Shown: piece by piece, positions 24,876 to 33,921 of the stretch | Layout of the letters: every line of letters starts with the position of its first letter | Numbering within the stretch: the first letter of the stretch is position 1 | Source of the DNA: Mycobacterium florentinum | GTDB lineage: Bacteria; Actinomycetota; Actinomycetes; Mycobacteriales; Mycobacteriaceae | DNA: 64,000 nt | NCBI RefSeq assembly: GCF_010730355.1 | Contig: NZ_AP022576.1 | Span: 5,704,001-5,768,000, forward strand | Reading direction: 5' to 3' | Program-made: the position numbers and the translations under genes | Notes under the pieces: generated by a model | Database searches by the model: none | Told to the model about the DNA's origin: nothing | Seen by the model: the letters and a program-made list of their open reading frames with translations, nothing else

Positions 24876-24900
24876 AAAAGCCTACATATCAACACGATTG

Positions 24901-25572
24901 CTAAGTAGTGACCGCCATCAACTTGTCGCTGGAGTTCCATGACTGAACGAAGAGCGCCAGCGGGATCTGCTCGTCGCGACCCTGACGGCTGCCGCTGTCG
25001 TTGAGGTGCACGACGTCGCTGCGGGTGTCGACACCGGTCACGACCACCGTGTGGTCATGGGCCGGGTTGCCCTGCTCGTCTTTCTGGTCGACGGGCTCGT
25101 GCCAGATGAGTTCGCTGTTGAGGCTGACGAGCACCTTGTGGCCGGCGCCCAGTTCCTGCTCGAGTTCCTCAATGCTGCCGTTGCGAATGGTGGCGCCGAC
25201 GTTGTACTGCGCCAGTAGCGCAGGGATGTCCCGGAACCACATGCCCTCGCCCGAATTCGGGTCCTTGGGATTGGCGGGCCTGGTGTAGATCGGGCCGGGG
25301 CCCTGTGAGCTGGGGGTCGCATGGGCCCTGTCGATGATCTCCTCCTCCGGGGGCGCCACGCCGGTCACTTCGCCGATCACATCGGCGCTCGATACGAGGG
25401 CGCAGTCGTCCCAGTACTGCTGGTAGCGCCAGTACTTGGCGGCGGCCGCGGGGTCGCCGTACATGGTGCCCGACGTCGCGGTGGCCGGGCCGGCCAATCC
25501 CAGCGCCACGGCACCGGCGACAACGGCGACGGCGGCCGTCCTGGCGATGGCGGCGATCGTGAGGGCCTTCAT
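24901..25572 (-). CDS. Secreted peptidase C39-like protein
   Basis: This 223-aa protein has a signal peptide (about 1-33, ending TATSG). The C39-like papain fold has candidate catalytic Cys57 in WDDCALVSSADVIGEVTG, His174 in AHDHTVVVTGVD and Asn191/Asp192 in VVHLNDSG. KVLVSLNSELIWHEP is the typical middle strand. Such proteins are secreted cysteine-protease-like proteins of unknown substrate. ATG 25572 follows AAAAGGA. It is divergent from the PknH-like kinase gene across 168 bp. Confidence 0.82.
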   Translation of the reverse strand: MKALTIAAIARTAAVAVVAGAVALGLAGPATATSGTMYGDPAAAAKYWRYQQYWDDCALVSSADVIGEVTGVAPPEEEIIDRAHATPSSQGPGPIYTRPANPKDPNSGEGMWFRDIPALLAQYNVGATIRNGSIEELEQELGAGHKVLVSLNSELIWHEPVDQKDEQGNPAHDHTVVVTGVDTRSDVVHLNDSGSRQGRDEQIPLALFVQSWNSSDKLMAVTT

Positions 25573-25740
25573 TGAGGGTCCTTTTCTGCTCCGGCTTTGC
25601 GCGGGGTGGCTAAGAAGAGGTTCCGATGTCGGCCTTTTCGTTTTCTCAACGATTCCTTGGAGTGATGGTTCGACTCCCACCGAACCTGCTTAACGACGAA
25701 AAACGGGCGGGTGTCACCCGCCGGACCGTAGGGTTGATGG

Positions 25741-27444
25741 GTGCTGGCAAACGGGGCGCTGGTCTGCGGTTACCGCATCCAGGCGGTACTGGGCAGCGGG
25801 GGGATGGGCACCGTGTATTTGGCCGCCGACCCCGCGTTGCCCCGGCAAGTCGCCCTCAAGGTGCTCTCGGCCGAGCTGTCGCGCGACCGGGACTTTCGGG
25901 CGCGCTTCATCCGCGAAGCCGACACGGCGGCCGCCCTGGCGCATCCCCAGATCGTCTCCGTCTACACGCGCGGACAAACCGACGAAGGCCAGTTGTGGAT
26001 CGCGATGCAATTCGTCGACGGCACGGACGCCGAGGCCGCGCTCTGCGACGGAACCATGACCCCGCACCGCGCGGTCCACATCATCACCCAGGTGGCCAAG
26101 GCGCTCGATTTCGCGCACGCCAACCACGTGATCCACCGTGACGTCAAGCCGGGCAACTTCATGCTGTCCGGCGCCGTCGGCCCCAACGAGCGAGTCCTGC
26201 TCGGCGACTTCGGGATTGCCCGCGCTCTCGACGATGTGGGGTTGACCGCCACCGGGGCGGTGGTGGCCACCGTCGGCTACGCCGCACCCGAGGTGCTGTC
26301 TAACGGACGCATCGACGGCCGGGTCGACATTTATTCGCTGGGCTGCACGCTGTATCGCTTGCTCACGGGCAACACACCCTTTCCGGCGACCAACGGGGCC
26401 GCGGCCGTGATGACGGCCCACCTATTCCAACCCCCGCCCCGACCCAGCGACGCGGTGCCCTCGCTGCCACCCGGCCTCGATCACGTGATCGCGATCGCGA
26501 TGGCAAAAGATCCCGCCGCCCGGTTCCCGTCGGCGGGCGCACTCGCCGACGCCGCCGTCTCGGCGCTGCACGATCGCAACCGCTACGCGCCGCTGCCACC
26601 GATCCCCAGCGGCGACGTTCACTCCTATCCACACACTTCGCAGCCGCCGACGGTGTCCGGCTGGCCTGGGCAGTTCCCGCCGCCGGGTCCCCAACCGCCG
26701 GCGGCGAAACGCCGACGCGGTCTGATCGCCGCCGCGCTGGCCGGCGTGGTGCTGCTGGTCGCCACGGTCACCGTGCTGGCCTGGCCCGACACGGCCGGGC
26801 CTCGCGCCGATAGCAGCCAGAGCTCCGGATCACCGGGTGCGCCGGCGTCGCCGCAGGGGCCGCCGGCCACCAATGTCGCCCCCGCTCAGCTGCGATCGAT
26901 CTTGCTGTCCGCGGCCCAGCTTCCGGTCGCGACCACTGGCGACCCGCTGGTACTCGAGCAAGACAGCGCCAGCCTGCTCGACGACTCCGCGGCCGTCGAC
27001 AACCCCGCATGCCTGGGCGCCTGGGCCCCGGCGCAGCAGAGCGTGTACGGGCAGGGCGCCTACACCGGTGTGGCCGCACAAACGTTGCGCGGCATGAACG
27101 AACAGGTTTGGCAAGACAGCGTCACCCAAGCCGTCCTCGCGTTCCCCGGCGACAAGGCAGTCAGCGCCCTGACCGCTCAGGAGGGGCAATGGTCCCTGTG
27201 CGGCGGAAAATCCGTCACTGTGACCGAACCGGGCGTGCCCGCCAAAACGTGGGAGTTCGGCCAGCCCCAGACCACCGCCGGTGTGCTGAACCTGACGGCG
27301 ACCCTGCCTGGCGGCGCCTCATGTCAACACGGAATGATGGTGCGCGGCAACGTCTTAGTCGACATCCGCCAGTGCCGCGCCGGGGGAGGGGCCGACATCG
27401 CCGCGCTGGTCACCGCCACCGCGAATAAAGTGCCACGACAATGA
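25741..27444 (+). CDS. PknH-like receptor Ser/Thr protein kinase
   Basis: This 567-aa kinase has domain 10-275: [17 protein letters not shown] (Lys40), HRDVKPGN (Asp134), GDFGIA (156-158) and YAAPEVL. A Pro-rich juxtamembrane segment precedes a membrane helix at about 324-345. The external domain (about 375-567) is of PknH_C type: [15 protein letters not shown] near its start and four Cys ([27 protein letters not shown]) that should form two disulfides. Start GTG 25741 follows TAGGG. It heads an operon with two lipoprotein genes, which may work with the sensor domain. Confidence 0.93.
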   Translation: MLANGALVCGYRIQAVLGSGGMGTVYLAADPALPRQVALKVLSAELSRDRDFRARFIREADTAAALAHPQIVSVYTRGQTDEGQLWIAMQFVDGTDAEAALCDGTMTPHRAVHIITQVAKALDFAHANHVIHRDVKPGNFMLSGAVGPNERVLLGDFGIARALDDVGLTATGAVVATVGYAAPEVLSNGRIDGRVDIYSLGCTLYRLLTGNTPFPATNGAAAVMTAHLFQPPPRPSDAVPSLPPGLDHVIAIAMAKDPAARFPSAGALADAAVSALHDRNRYAPLPPIPSGDVHSYPHTSQPPTVSGWPGQFPPPGPQPPAAKRRRGLIAAALAGVVLLVATVTVLAWPDTAGPRADSSQSSGSPGAPASPQGPPATNVAPAQLRSILLSAAQLPVATTGDPLVLEQDSASLLDDSAAVDNPACLGAWAPAQQSVYGQGAYTGVAAQTLRGMNEQVWQDSVTQAVLAFPGDKAVSALTAQEGQWSLCGGKSVTVTEPGVPAKTWEFGQPQTTAGVLNLTATLPGGASCQHGMMVRGNVLVDIRQCRAGGGADIAALVTATANKVPRQ

Positions 27445-27464
27445 CGCAACACAGGGGGAGATCG

Positions 27465-27953
27465 ATGAACACTTCCGCACCGGTCATGGCCCGTCTGTGG
27501 GCCATCGGTGTGGCCGCGGCGCTGACCGCCTCGTGTACGACGATGACCGGGGGTTCCGCGCAGCCCCAGCACGGCGGCGTCTCGACTTCGCTGCCCGCCG
27601 CCGCCCCGTCCGGTGGCCCGGTGACACCGGCCCCCTCCGCCACGCCTTCCGCCCAGGATCAGATCCGGGAGACCCTGATGGCGTTTCAGGACGCGTACAA
27701 CACCCAAAACTGGGACGCCTATCTGGAATTGATGTGCACCGCGATGCGGACTCAATTCAGCGGCACCGCCATCAATTACGTGAAGAAAAGCCGCGCCCAA
27801 AACGGCGTCACCACGATCAAGAACATCACCAACATCGCGATCACCGGCGACACCGCCGACGCCACGTTTGAGGGCCAGAACGAAACGTTGGGCACACGGA
27901 CCGTCAGCTTGCCGCTGAAACTCGAAGACGGCTGGAAAATCTGCAAGGTGTAG
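27465..27953 (+). CDS. NTF2-like (DUF4878-type) lipoprotein
   Basis: This 162-aa lipoprotein has lipobox LTASC (Cys24), a Ser/Pro/Ala linker and a C-terminal cystatin/NTF2-like domain (MAFQDAYNTQNWDAYLELMC, then LKLEDGWKICKV) with one possible disulfide. Start ATG 27465 is chosen for GGGGGAG four bases upstream. ATG 27441 overlaps the kinase stop (ATGA) and would add eight residues. Either way the gene is coupled to the kinase. It may modulate the kinase ectodomain; this is inference. Confidence 0.8.
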   Translation: MNTSAPVMARLWAIGVAAALTASCTTMTGGSAQPQHGGVSTSLPAAAPSGGPVTPAPSATPSAQDQIRETLMAFQDAYNTQNWDAYLELMCTAMRTQFSGTAINYVKKSRAQNGVTTIKNITNIAITGDTADATFEGQNETLGTRTVSLPLKLEDGWKICKV

Positions 27954-27965
27954 CCACGGATCAAT

Positions 27966-29207
27966 ATGAAAAGCGCACTGCTGCAAATATATTCGATGAT
28001 CGTCGCCACACTGCTGGTGGCTTGTAGCCACACCACCGCCGGCGAAACCGCCCGGGCGCGCGAGTCAACCTCTGCGGCGCCGGTGAACACGTCGGTGCTT
28101 GACCCCGGAAAATATCCCGTCGCACCGCAGCCGCCACTGGGCAACGCCGGCAACGACCGTGCGGGGCGACTCGTCGAAGGTCGACGGATGGCTGCCTACG
28201 TCGTCGGGCCTTGGCAGATCGAGCCCACACTGATCGGCTTGAGCTCGTCCGGTCCGGCCGTCATCGCCGACTCCAAGGGACTGTCGCGCGCGGTGTGGCC
28301 GCCGATCGGCGGGGGCGCCTACAACTTGTCCTTGGTGGTCGGATTCGTCACCGAGCGGCAAAGCCCGGGCGCCAATCCGCAGATGGCACTGCGCAATTCC
28401 GTGCTGCGATTCGCCAACCCCGCGGAGGCATCCCAGGCGGCTCAGAACATGACCACGGCGGCCAGGAATATGCCCCGTGATCCCACCGCCACACCGATCG
28501 TGACCGAACCCGAACGTCCCCTGCCCATTCCCGGACATCCCGAGGCCAGCGGCACGGTGCTGACTTTCCAAGAGGGCGCCCAGACCGTGCGTGAACTCAC
28601 TGCGCTCACCGCACATGGTCCCTATGTGTTCGTTCAGGTTGTGCGCTGTGCCGCCGGCCCGGACTGTGAAGCTCAACTCGCCGGGCACACACTGGATCGT
28701 CAGGTTCCGCTCATCGACACCTTCGTGCCGACCCAGGCCGTCGAGTTCCCCACGCTTGCATTGGATCCGACCGGCCTTGTCGCTCGCACCCTGCCGCCGC
28801 CGGCTGACCAAACCACTTCGATGTCCGGGGCGGCCTATCCGCCGGCGGGCGCGCTGCACCTCGTAGATGACCCCGTGCAAACCGGGCCGCTACTTTCCGC
28901 GGCGGGAGTGGACTACGTTTCGGTGAATCTGACCACCGTCTACCAAGCGAAAGATCCCTCCGCCGCGCAGACACTCGCCCAGAGCTACAGCGACCTCGCT
29001 GCTAAAACGCCTGCGGCACAAGCTGCTGCACCGGTTCCCGGTCTTCCGGATAGTCACTGCACTCGAGTTGCCGGATCCAACGGTCTGGTACCGCGCTACT
29101 GGTGTTTGGCCGCGGCAGGCCGCTACACCATCAAAACGGTTGCCCGCCAACTCGATAACGTCCAGCAGCAGATGGCGGCCCAGTATCGCATCCTGACGGC
29201 GAGTTGA
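27966..29207 (+). CDS. DUF7373-type mycobacterial lipoprotein
   Basis: This 413-aa lipoprotein has lipobox LLVAC (Cys20) and a two-lobed domain typical of large mycobacterial lipoproteins. DPGKYPVAP and GRRMAAYVVGPWQIEPTLIG come early, ALRNSVLRFANPAEASQAAQ in the middle, and SHCTRV-RYWCLAAAGRYTIKTV near the end. It lies 12 bp after the previous lipoprotein gene, in the kinase operon. The family is abundant in mycobacteria and functionally undefined. Confidence 0.85.
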   Translation: MKSALLQIYSMIVATLLVACSHTTAGETARARESTSAAPVNTSVLDPGKYPVAPQPPLGNAGNDRAGRLVEGRRMAAYVVGPWQIEPTLIGLSSSGPAVIADSKGLSRAVWPPIGGGAYNLSLVVGFVTERQSPGANPQMALRNSVLRFANPAEASQAAQNMTTAARNMPRDPTATPIVTEPERPLPIPGHPEASGTVLTFQEGAQTVRELTALTAHGPYVFVQVVRCAAGPDCEAQLAGHTLDRQVPLIDTFVPTQAVEFPTLALDPTGLVARTLPPPADQTTSMSGAAYPPAGALHLVDDPVQTGPLLSAAGVDYVSVNLTTVYQAKDPSAAQTLAQSYSDLAAKTPAAQAAAPVPGLPDSHCTRVAGSNGLVPRYWCLAAAGRYTIKTVARQLDNVQQQMAAQYRILTAS

Positions 29208-29332
29208 CGAGATGACCCCACCGGAACGAACTCGGACTTCTGCGGCAGCTTCGACCGGAACTACCACAACTACGCGACCGCGCGGCCGTGACTGCGGGCC
29301 CGGCCCCGGCAAGGGTCTGTCAGGCTGTTGAC

Positions 29333-29743
29333 GTGGACGAACTCCTCGGGCCATCGTGTCCATGCGGCAGTGGCGACACCTATCGCAGCTGTTGCGGACC
29401 GCTGCACGATGGCGAGTCGCAGGCCCGATCGGCCGAGGAATTGATGCGATCGAGGTATTCGGCATTCGCCCACGGCGACGCCGCCTATCTGTTCCGCACC
29501 TGGCACCCGCGAACGCGGCCGGCCGACGTGACCGCCGACCCGCGCATCACCTGGACCGGGCTCGAAGTGATCGACACCGTCGCGGGCGGTCCGGACGACG
29601 ACCGCGGTGAGGTGGAGTTCAGCGCCCTGTTCGAGTCCGGGGGCCGCGCCGACTGCCTGCATGAGCGCAGTCGCTTCGAGCGCCGCGCCGGCCGATGGTT
29701 TTACGTCGACGCCACGGAAGGTCCCGCGACGGAAGATAGGTAG
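29333..29743 (+). CDS. YchJ/UPF0225-family SEC-C protein
   Basis: This 136-aa protein starts with an SEC-C zinc motif, CPCGSGDTYRSCCGPLH (Cys9, 11, 20, 21). The YchJ core follows: ELMRSRYSAFAHGDAAYLFR, WHPRTRP and FERRAGRWFYVDA. The motif can bind zinc, as in the SecA tail. The YchJ family is widespread but poorly defined. GTG 29333 is preferred because conservation begins there; an earlier GTG at 29288 would add a poorly conserved tail. Confidence 0.87.
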   Translation: MDELLGPSCPCGSGDTYRSCCGPLHDGESQARSAEELMRSRYSAFAHGDAAYLFRTWHPRTRPADVTADPRITWTGLEVIDTVAGGPDDDRGEVEFSALFESGGRADCLHERSRFERRAGRWFYVDATEGPATEDR

Positions 29744-29801
29744 CTGCCTTTCGCGTTGACACGCTCGAAGGCAGACCGACTACAGAAACGAGGCACCGCC
29801 C

Positions 29802-30941
29802 ATGACCGCAGATTTACCTGGCGAAGCACTGGAACTGCGCTCGCTGGTGACCTCAGACGGCGCGCTCGAACTCTCGCTGCACCAGGTGCCGGTTCCGACG
29901 CCCGGCGCCAATGAGGTGCTGGTGCGAGTGGAAGCCGCGCCGATCAATCCGTCGGATCTGGGTCTGCTCATCGCCAGTGCCGATATGACCAAGGCGACGG
30001 TCACGGGCACACCCGAACGCCCCGTCGTCACCGCGTCGGTGGGGAAGGGCAGCGTTGAAGCGCTGTCGGCGCGGCTCGACAAATCACTCCCGGTGGGCAA
30101 TGAGGGCGCGGGCACCGTGGTGGCCGCGGGGTCCTCGGAACCGGCGCAGGGCCTCATCGGAAAGACCGTCGCGATCGCGGGCGGCGCCATGTACTCGCAG
30201 TACCGGGCCGTCGACGCCTCCGCATGCCTGGTCCTGCCCGAGGGGGCCACGGCGAGGGACGGAGCCTCGTCGTTCGTCAACCCGATGACGGCACTGGGAA
30301 TGACCGAAACCATGCGCCGCGAAGGACATTCGGGCCTGGTGCACACGGCCGCGGCGTCGAACCTGGGCCAAATGCTGGTCAAGCTCTGCCAGAAAGACGA
30401 CATACCGCTGGTCAATATCGTCCGCAAACCCGAGCAAGAGGAGCTGCTGAGAAAGCTCGGCGCAACTCATGTCCTCAACTCGACGTCGCCGAGCTTCGAC
30501 AGGGATCTTGTCGAGGCGCTCAAAGAGACATCCGCGACGCTGGCTTTCGACGCCACCGGTGGTGGCACGCTGGCCAGCCAGATCCTCAACGGCATGGAAA
30601 AGGCGGCCAACGCGACCGCGGCCGAGTACTCCCGCTACGGGTCGAGCGTCCACAAGCAGGTCTACATCTACGGTGCGCTCGATACCAGTCCCACCGTGCT
30701 CACCAGGAGCTTCGGCATGGCGTGGGGCGTCGGCGGCTGGCTGCTCACCCCGTTCATCCAGAACGCGGGCGGCGAGACCTTCGGTCGGTTGCGCGCCCGG
30801 GTGGCCGCGGAGCTCACCACGACGTTCGCGAGTAACTACACCCGGGAGGTGTCACTCGCCGGCATGCTTGCGCCCGACGCCTTCAACGAATACGTCAAGC
30901 GAGCCACCGGCGAGAAGTTTCTGGTGACGCCACACGCGTAG
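29802..30941 (+). CDS. Zinc-type alcohol dehydrogenase/quinone reductase-like MDR protein
   Basis: This 379-aa medium-chain reductase has a GroES-like N-terminal domain (VLVRVEAAPINPSDLGLLIA; VGNEGAGTVVAAG) and a Rossmann domain (GLVHTAAASNLGQMLVKLCQ; NIVRKPEQEELLRKLGATHV; TLAFDATGGG). Catalytic-zinc Cys/His ligands are not evident, so it looks like a zinc-free NADPH-dependent quinone or enoyl reductase. It stands alone after the YchJ gene, with tRNA-Cys just downstream on the other strand. Confidence 0.88.
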   Translation: MTADLPGEALELRSLVTSDGALELSLHQVPVPTPGANEVLVRVEAAPINPSDLGLLIASADMTKATVTGTPERPVVTASVGKGSVEALSARLDKSLPVGNEGAGTVVAAGSSEPAQGLIGKTVAIAGGAMYSQYRAVDASACLVLPEGATARDGASSFVNPMTALGMTETMRREGHSGLVHTAAASNLGQMLVKLCQKDDIPLVNIVRKPEQEELLRKLGATHVLNSTSPSFDRDLVEALKETSATLAFDATGGGTLASQILNGMEKAANATAAEYSRYGSSVHKQVYIYGALDTSPTVLTRSFGMAWGVGGWLLTPFIQNAGGETFGRLRARVAAELTTTFASNYTREVSLAGMLAPDAFNEYVKRATGEKFLVTPHA

Positions 30942-30950
30942 CGCATGTTG

Positions 30951-31024
30951 TGGAGCGAGTGACGGGATTCGAACCCGTGTGTACGGCTTTGCAGGCCGCT
31001 GCCTAGCCGCTCAGCCACACTCGC
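30951..31024 (-). tRNA. tRNA-Cys (GCA)
   Basis: On the minus strand the acceptor GCGAGTG pairs perfectly with CACTCGC. The anticodon stem is GCGGC/GCCGT with loop CTGCAAA (anticodon GCA), and the T stem is ACGGG/CCCGT with loop TTCGAAT. The discriminator is T and the CCA is encoded. It is 74 nt and structurally intact. Confidence 0.95.
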
Positions 31025-31128
31025 ACGAACAGTTACCCTGCCAGCGCAGGCCGCCGCGGCCCAGTGTTTTTCTCGGCCCGATCATTTCGGCCTAGCGGCG
31101 CCGCAGGCAGCAACAGTACAGTCGCCAA

Positions 31129-32187
31129 ATGACCAACGGTCGTCTTGCTGATCCGGATTGCTGTCTGCGCACCGACCCCCGGGCGGACCCGCGAATGGTC
31201 GAAGCACTCGCACAGGTGGGGCTGGACAACAATGCGCCGACGGTGCCACTGACCATCGATGCGCCGCTCGAGGAACGGCTGGCGTATGCCGCGATGGCCG
31301 AGGAGGGGATGGGTGCCGTACTCGGCCTGTTCGCGGCGGGCGTTCCGGACGAGAACGGCGGCGTGACGACCACGACGACGACGATCACCGGCGAAGATGG
31401 CAACGACGTGACGCTGTACGTCAGCCGGCCCGACGTCGAGGGTCCATTGCCGGCGGTTGTGCATCTGCACGGTGGCGGCATGGCCATCGCGAGCGCGGCC
31501 GACGCGACGTACACGCGGCTGCGTGAGTACATAGCCGGCACCGGCCTTGTCGTTGTGGGCGTTGAGTTTCGCAATTCCGGTGGCAAGCTCGGACCCCACG
31601 CATTTCCCGCCGGATTGAACGACTGCGCGGCCGGCGTTCGTTGGGTCGCGTCGCATCGCGCGGAACTCGGCGTAAGCCATCTGATCGTCGCCGGCGAGTC
31701 CGGCGGAGGCAATCTCACGCTGACCGTGGCACACAAAGCGAAACGCGAAGGGTGGCTGAGCGAAATCGCGGGCTTCTACGCACAGTGCCCGTACATCTCC
31801 AACCGGTGGCACGAGCCCCCCGACGAGTTGCCTTCGCTGCGGGAATGCGACGGCTACTTCATCAGCCTTCAACAATTGGAGATACTGGGTTCGCTGTATG
31901 ACCCCGACAATCAAAACGCGAACGATCCCACCTGCTTTGCCGGCGTCGCGACGGACGAAGACCTGAACGGCCTACCGCCACACGTGATTTCAGTGAACGA
32001 AATTGACCCCTTGCGCGACGAAGGACTGGATTACTACCGCCGCCTGGTGCGCGCGGGTGTACCAACCGTCGGCCGGTTGGTCGCGGGCACCTGCCATGGG
32101 GGCGACCTGATATTCGCCGGCGCCATGCCCGAGGTCTTCGCAGCCAGCATCCGCGACCTCAGCGGATTCGCCAAGAGCCTCGGGTAG
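31129..32187 (+). CDS. HSL-family alpha/beta-hydrolase esterase
   Basis: This 352-aa protein is a hormone-sensitive-lipase-type esterase. Oxyanion motif HLHGGGMAIAS is followed by nucleophile elbow AGESGGGN (Ser191), an acid in VNEIDPLRDEG and His in AGTCHGGDLIFAG. The N-terminal cap (about 1-90) is unusually acidic and contains a Thr run (TTTTTTIT). Soluble; no signal peptide. The substrate is probably a short-chain or lipid ester. The gene stands alone next to tRNA-Cys. Confidence 0.88.
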   Translation: MTNGRLADPDCCLRTDPRADPRMVEALAQVGLDNNAPTVPLTIDAPLEERLAYAAMAEEGMGAVLGLFAAGVPDENGGVTTTTTTITGEDGNDVTLYVSRPDVEGPLPAVVHLHGGGMAIASAADATYTRLREYIAGTGLVVVGVEFRNSGGKLGPHAFPAGLNDCAAGVRWVASHRAELGVSHLIVAGESGGGNLTLTVAHKAKREGWLSEIAGFYAQCPYISNRWHEPPDELPSLRECDGYFISLQQLEILGSLYDPDNQNANDPTCFAGVATDEDLNGLPPHVISVNEIDPLRDEGLDYYRRLVRAGVPTVGRLVAGTCHGGDLIFAGAMPEVFAASIRDLSGFAKSLG

Positions 32188-32262
32188 CCGGCGCGGCGGA
32201 ATTCGCTCCGCCACAGCGCGGTCGGAAAGATCGGGCCGAAGCACGCAAACCGGCAGCCGGGG

Positions 32263-33126
32263 TTACGGCGGGCTTGCGGCGAGGAATTCCTCGATCGCGG
32301 CGACGAGACGGTCGGGCTGATCTTCGGGGATGAATGTGCGACTTCCCGCGATCAGGTCAAATCGCCCCTGCGGCAATAGTTTTGCCAGCCTCCGCCCGTG
32401 GTCGCGAGGAAAGATCTTGTCGTTGTCGGCCCATAGCACCAGCGCGGGTTTGTCGAAATTGGTCAGGCTTGCCGCGGCGTCGAACGTGTACTTCGTGTCG
32501 ACCGCGCGCAGCATGCGCCGAAAGTCACGCCTGACTCCGGGGTTCAGCCGTATCGGGTCGGTGAAGGAACGCATGATGTCCGGCGGCATCGCCCGCGACG
32601 TGACAAACCCGTACGCGGTCGGCAAGCGCTGAACGAGCTTGAACTGTGCGGTGTAGGCGACGATCCAGGTGAGCAGCCGCGAGCGCGCCATCGCCTCCAA
32701 GTACTTCTGGGGCGTCGGCGGGAACTTCTCGAACGCGTCGCATGAGGTGAGCACCAGCCGCGCGATCCGGCCGGGATGACGCCCGACCAGAGCCTGCGCG
32801 ACGGCACCGCCGGTGTCGTTGGCGACGACCGTGACGTCCTCGAGATCCAGGGCATCGAGAAAGTCTGCGGTAATCCGGGCCATGCCCGGCAGCGACAGAT
32901 CGGCATCCGGATCGAGGGGGACCGAATGCGACCCCCAAGGCAGGTCCGGCGTGATGCACCGGTGCCGATCCGCCAGGCGAGGCGCGACGCGCCGCCACAG
33001 ATCGCCATTGACCGCGACGCCGTGAACAAACACGATCGGCGGGCCGCTGCCGCGATCGCGGTAGCAGATCGCGCCCGCGGGGATGTCGACGCGGTGTTGG
33101 GGGCCGAGCTGCGCACTGATCGACAT
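32263..33126 (-). CDS. Alpha/beta-hydrolase with Asp nucleophile elbow but no catalytic His
   Basis: This 287-aa protein has HGVAVNGDLWRRVAPRLAD (oxyanion region) and elbow VVANDTGGAVAQAL, where Asp104 stands in place of Ser as in haloalkane dehalogenases. Near the end, where the family has the catalytic His, the sequence is AGSRTFIPEDQPDRL, with Thr264 in its place. It may be catalytically altered or a divergent subfamily. ATG 33126 is chosen because earlier ATGs fall inside a palindromic operator. It follows hxlR by 42 bp on the same strand, so they are probably co-transcribed or jointly regulated. Confidence 0.85.
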   Translation of the reverse strand: MSISAQLGPQHRVDIPAGAICYRDRGSGPPIVFVHGVAVNGDLWRRVAPRLADRHRCITPDLPWGSHSVPLDPDADLSLPGMARITADFLDALDLEDVTVVANDTGGAVAQALVGRHPGRIARLVLTSCDAFEKFPPTPQKYLEAMARSRLLTWIVAYTAQFKLVQRLPTAYGFVTSRAMPPDIMRSFTDPIRLNPGVRRDFRRMLRAVDTKYTFDAAASLTNFDKPALVLWADNDKIFPRDHGRRLAKLLPQGRFDLIAGSRTFIPEDQPDRLVAAIEEFLAASPP

Positions 33127-33133
33127 GGCCGGA

Positions 33134-33149
33134 ATCATACTTGTATGAT
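33134..33149. promoter_or_regulatory. Palindromic operator between hxlR-type gene and hydrolase
   Basis: ATCATACTTGTATGAT has perfect 7-bp arms (ATCATAC/GTATGAT) around TT, eight bases before the hydrolase ATG at 33126. It is typical of a TetR- or HxlR-type operator. It suggests the hydrolase has its own regulated promoter inside the operon. Candidate binders are the adjacent HxlR protein or the TetR at 33922. Confidence 0.55.
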
Positions 33150-33168
33150 GCAAGCTAAAGGCAATGCC

Positions 33169-33681
33169 TCAGCGTTGGGCTGGTCGATCTCCCCAGGCGG
33201 CGACTTGCGGGGGTGTCAGGGTGGTCGGTTCGCCATCGGGCCCCACGGCGCCGGGCGCCGGCACCACGCGCAGGTCGCGCAGCGTGATCGGAGAGTCGCA
33301 GTGCTCGCATCGCAGTGCCGCCCCAGCCGGGTGGCCGCAGCCGGTGTGCAGGATCAACACCTCGGGACCGTCGGGACCCGGGGTATGTCGGTCGGCCCAA
33401 GCCATCAGCGATAGCACCACCGGGAAAAGGTCGCGGCCCTTCTTGGTCAGGTGATACGAACCGCGCGGCGCGGTCCGTTCCAGCACGCCGTGGTCGACCA
33501 ACTTTTGCAAGCGGGTGCTCAGGATGTTCGTCGCCATCCCGAGACTGCGCAGGAACTCGTCGTAGCGGGTCAATCCGTGGAAGGCGTCCCGGACAATCAG
33601 TAATGTCCAGCGCTCGCCGAGAATCTCGAGGGCCCGAGCCAGCGCGCAGCTCTGGTCCTCGTACCCGCTCCCAAGTGGCAT
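33169..33681 (-). CDS. HxlR-family winged-helix transcriptional regulator
   Basis: This 170-aa protein has the HxlR core (residues 8-105): CALARALEILGERWTLLIVR, FHGLTRYDEFLRSLGMATNI, STRLQKLVDHGVLERT, YHLTKKGRDLFPVV. Cys12 is the conserved N-terminal Cys used for redox or electrophile sensing in some members. A C-terminal extension holds a small Cys cluster (CGHPAG-LRCEHC) that could bind zinc. It is upstream of the hydrolase gene, its likely target. No ribosome site precedes ATG 33681, so it may be leaderless. Confidence 0.9.
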   Translation of the reverse strand: MPLGSGYEDQSCALARALEILGERWTLLIVRDAFHGLTRYDEFLRSLGMATNILSTRLQKLVDHGVLERTAPRGSYHLTKKGRDLFPVVLSLMAWADRHTPGPDGPEVLILHTGCGHPAGAALRCEHCDSPITLRDLRVVPAPGAVGPDGEPTTLTPPQVAAWGDRPAQR

Positions 33682-33921
33682 GGTGCAAGTTTAGTTTTCT
33701 TGCCCGGAAAGCCCCACAATCGGACAGTCGCTGCCACGATTGCCAAGCCGCCGCGTAACGCGGGCCACGACGCTTGCCATCCGACCCGGCGCGGCACGCT
33801 GGCGAACAGTGTTGATGTGCAAAGAAACTGGGCGCCTCGGGTCGTTCTCGGCCCGGCCCGGAGGCGAACCGACCGTTCACATAGCGCCGAAAAACAGAAC
33901 GGGTACGGCTACTATCGAGAC

